This document shows positions 14,981 to 22,131 of a DNA stretch of 30,246 nucleotides, piece by piece (the first letter of the stretch is position 1; each line of letters begins with the position of its first letter). The translations under genes and the position numbers were made by a program. Below the pieces are notes generated by a model. The model ran no database searches, had not been told where the DNA came from, and saw only the letters and a program-made list of their open reading frames with translations. Location of the stretch: NCBI GenBank assembly GCA_046537875.1, contig JBKHJZ010000024.1, positions 1 through 30,246 of the forward strand, read 5' to 3'. Origin of the DNA: JBKHJZ01 sp046537875. GTDB taxonomy: Bacteria > Actinomycetota > Acidimicrobiia > Acidimicrobiales > VFJN01.

Positions 14981-15808
14981 GTGACCTCGTGGTCCCATCC
15001 CGGGAGCCCTCCGCCCGCTCCCGGCGATCTCGTCGACCTGGCGGCCGCCGTGGCCCGGCGGGCGGCCGAGCTGCTCCTCGGGGGGCTGCCCCGCGCGCGG
15101 GCCACGGCCGAGACCAAGTCGACGCGCACCGACATGGTGAGCGAGCTGGACCGGGCGTCCGAGGAGCTCGTCGTGTCGTCGCTGCTCGCCGAGCGCCCGG
15201 CCGACGGGATCCTCGGCGAAGAGGGGTCGGCCGTGGAGGGGACGAGCGGTGTGCGCTGGGTGATCGACCCGCTGGACGGCACGACCAACTACCTCTACGG
15301 CCTCGCGGGGTGGGCCGTGTCGATCGCGGCCGAGGATGGCGACGGCGTGGTGGCGGGTGTGGTGTGCGACCCGGTCCACGGCGAGCTGTTCAGCGCGACC
15401 CGCGGGGGCGGCGCCCGCCTCGACGGCCGTCCGATCACCTGCTCGTCGGCCGCCGACCTGTCGACCGCGCTCCTCGCGACAGGCTTCGGCTACGAACGCA
15501 CCCGACGGCGGGCCCAGGCCGAGGTGCTCGTCGGGGTGCTCCCCCGCATCCGCGACATCCGCCGGTTCGGCTCGGCCGCGGTCGACCTGTGCTCGGTCGC
15601 GTGTGGCCGGGTCGACGGGTACTTCGAGCGGGGCCTCGAGTGGTGGGACCTCGCAGCGGGATCGTTGATCGCCGCCGAGGCCGGCGCGGTCGTCACCGGT
15701 CTCCCCGACGGTGCGTCGCCCGCCGGATCCGTCGTCGCGGCCGCCCCCGGGATCGTGACGCCGCTCCGTGAGCTTCTCGGCTCGGTCGGTGCCGACAACG
15801 TCCCCTGA
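14981..15808 (+). CDS. Inositol monophosphatase family protein
   Basis: 275 residues of the lithium-sensitive, magnesium-dependent phosphatase family (inositol-1-phosphate, histidinol phosphate or similar substrates). Motifs: ETKSTRTDMVSELD (45-57), the metal ligands GEEGSA (79-84, E80), WVIDPLDGTTNYLYG (93-107, D96 and D99) and the C-terminal GLEWWDLAAG. All catalytic residues are intact. The GTG at 14981 sits eight bases after TACCGT. Since myo-inositol is the mycothiol and phosphoinositide precursor in actinobacteria, IMPase activity beside a PIG-L gene is suggestive, but HisN or CysQ-like roles are equally possible. Confidence 0.92.
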   Translation: MTSWSHPGSPPPAPGDLVDLAAAVARRAAELLLGGLPRARATAETKSTRTDMVSELDRASEELVVSSLLAERPADGILGEEGSAVEGTSGVRWVIDPLDGTTNYLYGLAGWAVSIAAEDGDGVVAGVVCDPVHGELFSATRGGGARLDGRPITCSSAADLSTALLATGFGYERTRRRAQAEVLVGVLPRIRDIRRFGSAAVDLCSVACGRVDGYFERGLEWWDLAAGSLIAAEAGAVVTGLPDGASPAGSVVAAAPGIVTPLRELLGSVGADNVP

Positions 15809-15890
15809 GCCCCGCCACGCGCCGCATCGTCACCCGACTGCAACCGGAGCGCCGCCCGGGTCGTCACGCTGCGGGGGCATCCTGTCGCGA

Positions 15891-16286
15891 ATGTCCGCCG
15901 CACCCACAGGGTCGTCAGCACGACCCCCCGCCGCCGGGAGCGACGCACCAGCCGAGGCCGCAGGGTTTCCGGCCGGCACGCCGATCGCCGTCACGACCGA
16001 GGGAACCACCGTCGTGATCGCCGTCGAGCACCGCCTCGACCGGTTGGCCGGCGATGCGCTACTCGACGCCGCGTCGGCGGCGGTCGCCACCGGGCCCAGC
16101 CGCCTCGACATCGACCTCCGAAGGCTCGAGTCGTTCACCGACGAGGGGGCCCGCTCGCTGGTGTCGTGTCGCACCCTGGGCTCGCGCCTCGCCGAGGGCC
16201 TCCACTACCGCACCGGGCGCGGGCCCGGGCGAGACGCGCTGCTGGCCGCGTACGCCGACGCCGGCGACCTTCCCGACGGCGTGTGA
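15891..16286 (+). CDS. STAS-like small protein
   Basis: 131 residues. A Pro/Ala-rich N-terminus (about 30 residues) is followed by a compact alpha/beta domain: TPIAVTTEGTTVVIAVEHRLDR, then SRLDIDLRRLESFTDEGARSLVSCRTLG, which matches the beta-strand, phospho-acceptor loop and helix of STAS anti-anti-sigma domains. A candidate switch residue is the Ser or Thr of ESFTDEGA. It ends with a short tail. Its distance to the MtrA-like gene (40 bases, same strand) leaves open a link to it. Family assignment is from pattern only. The ATG has no clear ribosome binding site; CATCCT lies seven bases upstream. Confidence 0.6.
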   Translation: MSAAPTGSSARPPAAGSDAPAEAAGFPAGTPIAVTTEGTTVVIAVEHRLDRLAGDALLDAASAAVATGPSRLDIDLRRLESFTDEGARSLVSCRTLGSRLAEGLHYRTGRGPGRDALLAAYADAGDLPDGV

Positions 16287-16326
16287 CGGTCGGGCTCGTC
16301 CCGGGCCCTCGCGATGAGGCACCATC

Positions 16327-17013
16327 GTGCCCGTGGGCACACGCATCCTGTCGGTCGAGGACGACGAGCGGATCCGCACGGCGGTCAAGCTCGCGCTGGA
16401 GGACGAGGGCTGGTCGGTCGAGGAAGCCGACACCGGCGAGCAGGCCCTCACCGCCTTCCAGCGCCAACCCAGCGACGTCGTTCTGATCGACATCATGCTC
16501 CCGGGCATCGACGGCTTCGAGGTCTGCCGCTCGATCCGCCGCACCTCCGACGTGCCGATCATCATGGTGACCGCCCGAGCCGACACCCACGACGTGGTCG
16601 CCGGTCTCGAGGCGGGTGCCGACGACTACCTCACCAAGCCGTTCGCACCCAAGGAGCTGTCCGCGCGAATCCGCGCGCTCCTGCGCCGGGCGCGCAGCAG
16701 CGACTCGGGCAGCACGCACCTGCGCTTCGGCGACCTCGAGATCATCCCCGACGAGGGCGTCGTCCGGCGCGCCGGCCACGAGATCCATCTCACGAAGACC
16801 GAGTTCCGCCTGCTCGTCGAGTTGGCCTCGAGCCCTGGCCGGGTCTTCAGCCGCGAGGTCCTGCTCGAACGCGTCTGGGGCTACGGCTACTTCGGCGACG
16901 GCCGCCTCGTCGACGTGCACGTCCGGCGGCTCCGCACCAAGGTCGAGGCCGACCCGGCCAACCCGCGCCACGTCGTGACGGTCCGGGGTCTCGGCTACAA
17001 GCTCCAGACCTGA
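16327..17013 (+). CDS. mtrA: MtrA-like response regulator (OmpR/PhoB family)
   Basis: 228 residues: a receiver domain (about 5-118) and a winged-helix DNA-binding domain (about 130-226). The acidic pocket is E11-D12-D13, the phospho-acceptor D55 in LIDIMLPG, the switch T82 of MVTA and K104 in DDYLTKPF. The C-terminal half is close to mycobacterial MtrA (VFSREVLLERVWGYGY, RLVDVHVRRLRTKVE, TVRGLGYK). MtrA controls cell wall and division genes in actinobacteria. The GTG at 16327 is used; GTG at 16333 is an alternative, two residues shorter. Followed by a kinase and a GerMN lipoprotein as in the classic mtrA-mtrB-lpqB operon. Confidence 0.9.
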   Translation: MPVGTRILSVEDDERIRTAVKLALEDEGWSVEEADTGEQALTAFQRQPSDVVLIDIMLPGIDGFEVCRSIRRTSDVPIIMVTARADTHDVVAGLEAGADDYLTKPFAPKELSARIRALLRRARSSDSGSTHLRFGDLEIIPDEGVVRRAGHEIHLTKTEFRLLVELASSPGRVFSREVLLERVWGYGYFGDGRLVDVHVRRLRTKVEADPANPRHVVTVRGLGYKLQT

Positions 17014-17038
17014 GGGGCAGGTCCCCCTCCACCACACC

Positions 17039-18436
17039 ATGAGGCGCCGCCTTGCCCACCTCCCCCGCCTCGGGCTCCGAACCCGCATCACGGTCGCGTT
17101 CGCGATCGGTGCGTTGCTGATGTCGGTGTCCCTGTCGGTGGCGACGCTGGCCCTCACCCGCCGGAACCTCCTCGACCAGCGGGAGTCGAGCGCGACCGCC
17201 CAGACCTTCACCAACGCGGAGACGGTGCGCAGGCAGGTGAGCCCGGGGGCCGATGCGACCCCGATCCGCGTCCTCACCGACCTGCAGACCCCGTCCGGCT
17301 CCAATCCGCTGCTGTGGCTGAGCGGCAACTGGTACGCGGTGACGCCCGAGTTCGGCGAGGGCGCGCTGCCGGACGAGCTGGCCGACATGGTCCGCGACGG
17401 CCAACCCGCCCGGATGCGCTTCGCCGGCTCCGAGAACACCCAACTCGCCGTCGGCGTACCCCTCGGCGCGCAGCCGGAGGGTGCGTACTTCGAGATCGTG
17501 TCGCTGGACGAGCTCGAGAGCACGCTCGAGTCGTTGTCCATCTCGCTGGTCGCCGCGTCGATCGTCACCACGCTCGCCGGCGCCGGCCTGGGGTGGTGGG
17601 CGGCGCGCCGGGTCCTACGCCCGCTGGCCGGCATCGGCAGGGCCGCGGGTGCCATCTCCGCCGGGCGGCTCGACACGCGCGTCGACGCCAGCGACGACCC
17701 CGACCTCGCCCAGCTCGCCAACTCGTTCAACGAGATGGCCTCCTCGCTCGAGGAGCGCATCCACCGCGACGCGAGGTTCGCGTCCAACGTGAGCCACGAG
17801 CTGCGATCGCCGCTCATGACGCTGTCCGCGTCGATCGAGGTGCTCGAGAACCAGCGCGACGAGATGCCCGAGCGAGCGCGCTCGGCGCTCGACCTGATGA
17901 TCGCCGACATCGACCGGTTCCGTCAGCTCGTCGAGGACCTGCTCGAGATCTCCCGGTTCGACGCCGGGGTGATGTACCTCGACCTCGAGGAGGTGCGCCT
18001 CGCCGAGCTGGTGATGCAGGCCGTCACCAGCTCCACCGACGCCGACGTGCAGGTCGACATCGACGCCGACCTGGCCGGCGTGGTGGTCCAGGCCGACAAG
18101 CGACGTCTGGTCCGCGTCATCGCCAACCTGCTCGACAACGCAGCCAAGTACGCCCAGGGTGCCTCGCGCGTGGAGCTGCGCAAGCGCGACCACGCCGTGC
18201 TCATCGCCGTCGAGGACGACGGCACGGGTGTGCCACCCGAGGACCGGGAGACCATCTTCCACCGCTTCAACCGTGGCTCGCTCGCGAACCGCCGCCTGGG
18301 CATCGACGGCGTGGGCCTCGGCCTCGCGCTCGTCGGCGAGCACATCCGCCTCCACGGCGGCGCGGTGTGGGTGGAGGACCGGCCCGACGGGCGCGAGGGC
18401 GCCCGGTTCGTCATCGAGCTCCCGGTGGCGTCGTGA
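17039..18436 (+). CDS. mtrB: MtrB-like sensor histidine kinase
   Basis: 465 residues. Membrane helices at about 18-40 and 166-188 enclose a 125-residue extracytoplasmic sensor. A HAMP domain (190-243) leads to HisKA with the phospho-acceptor H253 in SNVSHELRSPL, then the ATPase domain: N-box RVIANLLDNAAKYA (N363, N367), G1 DDGTGVP, F-box IFHRFNRG and G2 GVGLGLAL. All kinase motifs are intact. It is shorter than mycobacterial MtrB (about 560). The stop overlaps the lipoprotein start (GTGA), which supports a signalling unit. Partner of the upstream regulator 25 bases before it. Confidence 0.9.
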   Translation: MRRRLAHLPRLGLRTRITVAFAIGALLMSVSLSVATLALTRRNLLDQRESSATAQTFTNAETVRRQVSPGADATPIRVLTDLQTPSGSNPLLWLSGNWYAVTPEFGEGALPDELADMVRDGQPARMRFAGSENTQLAVGVPLGAQPEGAYFEIVSLDELESTLESLSISLVAASIVTTLAGAGLGWWAARRVLRPLAGIGRAAGAISAGRLDTRVDASDDPDLAQLANSFNEMASSLEERIHRDARFASNVSHELRSPLMTLSASIEVLENQRDEMPERARSALDLMIADIDRFRQLVEDLLEISRFDAGVMYLDLEEVRLAELVMQAVTSSTDADVQVDIDADLAGVVVQADKRRLVRVIANLLDNAAKYAQGASRVELRKRDHAVLIAVEDDGTGVPPEDRETIFHRFNRGSLANRRLGIDGVGLGLALVGEHIRLHGGAVWVEDRPDGREGARFVIELPVAS

Positions 18437-19041
18437 GTCGCCGTCGTCGCGCCGCCGCCCTCCTTGCCGGCCTGGCGCTGGCCGTCGTGCCCGCGTGCGG
18501 CGTGGACACCGACGACGAGCCCCGGGCGATCGATGCGGACAACGTCCCCGACACCCTCACCGAGGACCCGGCCGCCCAGAGCGCTCAGCAGGCGGAGGCC
18601 TCCGAGGTCGTGGACGTGTGGTTCGTCCACTCGACCGAGGACAGCGTCCGGCTCGTGCCGCACGAGCGCAGCGTGCCGCGCGCCACGCCGCGCAGCGCGC
18701 TCGAGGCCCTGATCCTGCAGCCGCCCACCGAGGCGGAGCGCGCCGTCGGTCTGACCACTGCCCTGCCGAGCCCGACGGCGCTCGTCTCGGCTCCCGAGCT
18801 GCGGGGAGACGGCGTCCTGGTCGTCGACCTCTCGATGGGCATCTTCGAGATCCAGGGCGAGTCGGCCAGCAACGCGTTCGGCCAGATCGTCTGCACCGTG
18901 ACCGGCCTCGAGAACGTCCGATCGGTCCTGTTCCGGTTCGACGGGGAGCCCCGTCCGGTGCCGGACGGCGAGAGCCGGCAGACCGACCGGCCGGTCACCT
19001 GCGAGTCGTACGCGAACCTGCTCGGACCCGACGAGGACTGA
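18433..19041 (+). CDS. GerMN-domain lipoprotein, LpqB-like
   Basis: 202 residues. A signal peptide (basic VSRRRR, hydrophobic AALLAGLALAVVPA) ends at a lipobox VPAC with C22, so it should be lipid-anchored outside the membrane; Pro at -2 is unusual. After an acidic linker the domain VVDVWFVHSTEDSVRLVPHERSV, SALEALILQPPTEAERAVGL and VLVVDLSMGIFEIQG is the GerMN fold found in spore protein GerM and in LpqB. Full LpqB (about 580 residues) adds a beta-propeller, absent here. The GTG overlaps the kinase stop. In mycobacteria LpqB modulates MtrB, so this is probably a minimal version. Start unambiguous. Confidence 0.87.
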   Translation: MSRRRRAAALLAGLALAVVPACGVDTDDEPRAIDADNVPDTLTEDPAAQSAQQAEASEVVDVWFVHSTEDSVRLVPHERSVPRATPRSALEALILQPPTEAERAVGLTTALPSPTALVSAPELRGDGVLVVDLSMGIFEIQGESASNAFGQIVCTVTGLENVRSVLFRFDGEPRPVPDGESRQTDRPVTCESYANLLGPDED

Positions 19042-19068
19042 GCGGCCGGGCGGACAGACCCGGACGTT

Positions 19069-19098
19069 GGCCCCGGGAGGGGCCGGGCGGACCCGCCC
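19069..19098. terminator. Two adjacent hairpins between convergent genes
   Basis: GGCCCC, loop GGGA, GGGGCC (19069-19084) followed by GGGCG, four bases, CGCCC (19085-19098). They lie between the lipoprotein stop and the phosphofructokinase stop and may serve both strands. No T-run. Confidence 0.5.
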
Positions 19099-19168
19099 TG
19101 GACCGCGGACGGCGACGGTGCGGGATGCACGGCGTGGGCCGGGGTCGCCGGGCGAGACCGCCCGCGCA

Positions 19169-20197
19169 CTACCCGAAGAACACGGCGGCGACGTCGTAGA
19201 TGTCCGGATCGACGAGCTTGAGCTCGGCGGTGGCCTCGGCCAGCGACACCCGGACGATGTCGCCCGCCCGCAGTGCCACCATGGTGCCGAAGTCCCGGTC
19301 GTGCACGGCGTCGATCGCTGCGATCCCGAAGCGCGTGGCGAGCACGCGGTCGAACGCCGTCGGGGTCCCGCCACGCTGGATGTGGCCGAGCACGATCGCG
19401 CGGGTCTCGTAGCCGGTGCGCTCCTCGATCGCGCCGGCGAGCTGCTCACCGATGCCGCCGAGGCGGACGTGCCCGAACTCGTCGACCTCCCCCCGGCTCG
19501 TGGTGAGGTCGCCCTCGCGGGGTGCCGCACCCTCGGCCACCACGACGATCGAGGCGTAGCGGCCCCGCCCGTGACGCCGGCGGATCACGTCGCACACCTC
19601 GTCGATGTCGAACGGCCGCTCGGGCACCAGCACCATGGTCGCCCCACCGCCGATGGCCGCCCACGTGGCGATGTGCCCGGCGTGCCGGCCCATCACCTCG
19701 AGCACCATCACCCGGTTGTGCGACTCGGCCGTGGTGTGGAGGCGGTCGATGGCGTCGACGCAGACCTGCACCGCCGTGTTGAAGCCGAACGTCAGCTCGG
19801 TGGCGGAGAGATCGTTGTCGATGGTCTTCGGGACCCCGACGATCGGCATGCCCTCGTCCACCAGGCGGGCCGCCACGCCCAGGGTGTCCTCGCCGCCGAT
19901 GGCGACCAGGGCATCGACCCGGGCCTCGGCGAGCGATCGCCGCACGCGCTCGGGCCCGTCGTCGACCTTGTAGGGGTTGGTGCGCGACGAGCCGATGATC
20001 GTCCCACCCCGGGGCAGTGTGCCGCGGAACGCCTCGATCCCCAGCTCCTCGATGTCGCCCTCGATGGCACCGCGCCAGCCGTCGCGGAAGCCGAGGATGT
20101 CGTCGCCGTACACCGTCTGGCCCTTGCGCGCGATCGCTCGCATCACCGCGTTGAGACCGGGGCAGTCCCCACCGCCCGTGAGCATCGCCACTCGCAT
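19169..20197 (-). CDS. pfkA: 6-phosphofructokinase, pyrophosphate-type active site
   Basis: 342 residues; phosphorylates fructose 6-phosphate to the 1,6-bisphosphate. Visible: N-terminal LTGGGDCPGLNAVMRAI, the donor motif IGGEDTLG (100-107), VPKTIDNDL (122-130, catalytic Asp pair), FGFNTAVQV, and MGRHAGHIA, all in place. The two residues that set donor choice are D104 and K124 (same numbers as E. coli PfkA, which has Gly at both). D104 with K124 is the pyrophosphate-dependent type known in Amycolatopsis and others, so I infer PPi use; ATP enzymes have G104. The ATG at 20197 follows TAGTGT by six bases. Divergent from the glycerol kinase. Confidence 0.95.
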   Translation of the reverse strand: MRVAMLTGGGDCPGLNAVMRAIARKGQTVYGDDILGFRDGWRGAIEGDIEELGIEAFRGTLPRGGTIIGSSRTNPYKVDDGPERVRRSLAEARVDALVAIGGEDTLGVAARLVDEGMPIVGVPKTIDNDLSATELTFGFNTAVQVCVDAIDRLHTTAESHNRVMVLEVMGRHAGHIATWAAIGGGATMVLVPERPFDIDEVCDVIRRRHGRGRYASIVVVAEGAAPREGDLTTSRGEVDEFGHVRLGGIGEQLAGAIEERTGYETRAIVLGHIQRGGTPTAFDRVLATRFGIAAIDAVHDRDFGTMVALRAGDIVRVSLAEATAELKLVDPDIYDVAAVFFG

Positions 20198-20203
20198 GCG
20201 CGC

Positions 20204-20209
20204 ACACTA
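20204..20209 (-). promoter_or_regulatory. Candidate -10 (TAGTGT) for leaderless phosphofructokinase
   Basis: TAGTGT on the minus strand, six bases before the ATG at 20197, no -35 and no ribosome binding site. The transcript would start at or within a base of the ATG. Confidence 0.5.
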
Positions 20210-20278
20210 CCGACCGCCGCCACCGCACCCTCACCGGTGTCGGCCGGCACGGCGGGCACCGCACCTGCGACGATGCAC

Positions 20279-20284
20279 TACGTT
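20279..20284 (+). promoter_or_regulatory. Candidate -10 (TACGTT) for glycerol kinase
   Basis: TACGTT nine bases before the ATG at 20294; no -35 or ribosome binding site. An upstream in-frame ATG at 20273 overlaps it. Confidence 0.4.
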
Positions 20285-20293
20285 CGCCGCCCG

Positions 20294-21781
20294 ATGTCCG
20301 TCGTCATCGCCGTCGACGCGGGAACGACCGGCGTCCGCAGCTTCGCGCTGCGCGACGACGGCGAGCTGGCCGGCTACGCCCACCGCGAGTTCCCGCAGCA
20401 CTTCCCGCGCCCGGGTTGGGTCGAGCACGACCCCGACGACATCTGGCAGGCGACCGTCGCCACGCTGGCAGATCTCGCCGGCCGCCTCGACGGCCAGCCG
20501 GTGGCCGCGCTCGGGATCACCAACCAGCGGGAGACCACGGTGGTGTGGGATCGGCGCACGGGGCGACCGCGACACCGGGCCCTCGTCTGGCAGGACCGGC
20601 GCACCGCCGGCCGCTGCGAGGAGCTGACCGCCGCCGGCCACCTGGACCGCGTCCGGCAGGTCACCGGGCTGGTCATCGACCCCTACTTCTCGGCCACCAA
20701 GCTGGAGTGGCTGCTCACCGAGGGTGGTGTCGAGCCGTCACCCGACCTCGCCGCGGGGACGGTCGACAGCTGGCTGCTCTGGAACCTCACCGGCGGCACC
20801 GCCGGGGGCGTCCACGCCACCGAACCGTCGAACGCCAGCCGCACCCTGCTGTTCGACATCGATGCGCTGGCGTGGGACGACGGCCTGGCCTCCCTGTTCG
20901 GCGTGCCCCCGGGATGCCTCGCTGAGGTGCGACCCTCCTGCGGCCGTTTCGGCACCACCGGCGAGGGCCTCCCCGTGCGCGCCGGGATCCCGGTCTCCGG
21001 GATCCTGGGCGACCAGCAGGCCGCGCTCCTCGGCCAGGCGTGCCTGGACCCCGGCCTGACGAAGAACACCTACGGCACCGGCAGCTTCGTGCTGATGAAC
21101 GTCGGCGACCGGCGCCCGGCACCGGTCGACGGGTTGCTGACCACCGTGGCCTGGACGATGGAGGGGCGTCCCGGCGCGACCTACGCCCTCGAGGGATCGA
21201 TCTTCGTGACGGGGGCCGCGGTGCAGTGGCTGCGCGACGGGCTCGGGATCATCGGGGACAGCGCCGAGGTGGGGGCGCTCGCCGCGTCCTGCGACGACAC
21301 CGGCGGTCTGGTGATCGTGCCTGCCTTCACCGGACTCGGCAGCCCGTACTGGGATCCCTACGCCCGGGGGACCGTGGTCGGCATCACCCGGGGAACCGGA
21401 CGCGCACACCTCGCCCGGGCGGTCGTCGAGTCGATGGCCTACCAGACCCGGGACGTCGTGGACGCCATGACGGCCGCCTCGGGACAGCCGATCGCGGAGC
21501 TCCGGGTCGACGGAGGCGCGGCAGCGATGGACCTGCTGCTCCAGCTCCAGGCCGACCAGCTCGGCGTACCGGTCGCCCGGCCGACCGTCGGTGAGACCAC
21601 CGCGCTCGGCGCGGCGTACGTGGCCGGGCTCGCCGAGGGCGTCTGGTCGTCGCCCTCCGATGTGGCGGCCCTCTGGCACCTCGACCGGCGGGCGATGCCC
21701 GCCCCGGGGGAGCGTGTGGAGAAGGGCTACGCCACCTGGCGGCGCGCCGTCGAGCGCGCGCAGGGCTGGGCGGCCACCTGA
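20294..21781 (+). CDS. glpK: Glycerol kinase (FGGY family)
   Basis: 495 residues, the family's usual length. Converts glycerol and ATP to sn-glycerol 3-phosphate. N-terminal phosphate loop AVDAGTTGVRSFALR (6-20), substrate residues ITNQRETTVVWDR (75-87), ASRTLLFDI, the catalytic Asp in SGILGDQQAALLGQ, TKNTYGTGSFVLMNVG, and the adenine-site GLGSPYWDPYARG. The usual TNASRT reads SNASRT. No transporter or dehydrogenase of the glp pathway is close by. The ATG at 20294 gives the standard N-terminus MSVVIAVDAG; an in-frame ATG seven codons upstream is less likely. Shared glycolytic theme with the divergent phosphofructokinase. Confidence 0.94.
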   Translation: MSVVIAVDAGTTGVRSFALRDDGELAGYAHREFPQHFPRPGWVEHDPDDIWQATVATLADLAGRLDGQPVAALGITNQRETTVVWDRRTGRPRHRALVWQDRRTAGRCEELTAAGHLDRVRQVTGLVIDPYFSATKLEWLLTEGGVEPSPDLAAGTVDSWLLWNLTGGTAGGVHATEPSNASRTLLFDIDALAWDDGLASLFGVPPGCLAEVRPSCGRFGTTGEGLPVRAGIPVSGILGDQQAALLGQACLDPGLTKNTYGTGSFVLMNVGDRRPAPVDGLLTTVAWTMEGRPGATYALEGSIFVTGAAVQWLRDGLGIIGDSAEVGALAASCDDTGGLVIVPAFTGLGSPYWDPYARGTVVGITRGTGRAHLARAVVESMAYQTRDVVDAMTAASGQPIAELRVDGGAAAMDLLLQLQADQLGVPVARPTVGETTALGAAYVAGLAEGVWSSPSDVAALWHLDRRAMPAPGERVEKGYATWRRAVERAQGWAAT

Positions 21782-21784
21782 GAG

Positions 21785-21814
21785 CTCGGCGAGCGCCCGG
21801 TCGGGCTCGCCGGG
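21785..21814 (+). terminator. Hairpin after glycerol kinase
   Basis: A 10-base stem, CTCGGCGAGC with GCTCGCCGGG (one G-T pair), ten-base loop, starting 4 bases after the glpK stop. No T-run follows. Confidence 0.5.
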
Positions 21815-22077
21815 TCCGAGCGCCGGGCCGGTTTCACGTTGCCGCCACGTTACGAACGCGTTGTGATGCGCACGTCCGGTCGGCGTGGCGACCGTCTGCG
21901 TCCGGAGCGCACCGGCACCCACGCACGTCGTGGTGCGGCGTTCGCCCGCCGTGCCACCCTTCCTGCGGGCCGCTGCTGGCTGGCTGCGCATGGGCCAGCA
22001 GGATCGGACGCCCAGCCGATGAGCGCGGCTGGTGGCACTCGCGCGAGACTGCCTGTAACGCAATTGTCGTGAGCTGG
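21815..22077 (+). promoter_or_regulatory. Intergenic region with possible promoter for the coiled-coil and conservon operon
   Basis: No gene seen in this stretch on either strand. TTGCCG (21839-21844), 17 bases, TGTGAT (21862-21867) is a fair promoter match and would leave an unusually long leader of about 255 bases before the GTG at 22132. The stretch between includes AACGCGTT (21856-21863) but no other recognisable site. The promoter call is weak. Confidence 0.35.
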
Positions 22078-22118
22078 CGGTCACCAAGCTGGGGAAGGGG
22101 TTTCCGGCGGGGTGACCG
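22078..22118 (+). promoter_or_regulatory. Two-tier hairpin in the leader of the coiled-coil gene
   Basis: CGGTCACC (22078-22085) pairs perfectly with GGTGACCG (22111-22118), enclosing an inner GGAA/TTCC stem-loop (22093-22105). It lies 14 bases before the GTG at 22132. It could be a translation-control structure or a riboswitch part. GGGGAA and GGGGTGA strings recall c-di-AMP riboswitch cores, but the rest of that structure is not evident to me. Confidence 0.3.
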
Positions 22119-22131
22119 GACGCACTTCACC

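Noticed and set aside
19067..20293. Long plus-strand extension of the glycerol kinase frame over the phosphofructokinase gene
   Set aside because: It is antisense to a clear phosphofructokinase; the kinase family begins at MSVVIAVDAG.
22069..22131. Upstream start for the coiled-coil protein at 22069
   Set aside because: The added 21 residues are Arg/Trp/Gly-rich, unlike the rest, and run through the leader hairpin; there is no ribosome binding site. TAACGC seven bases upstream is only a partial -10 match.
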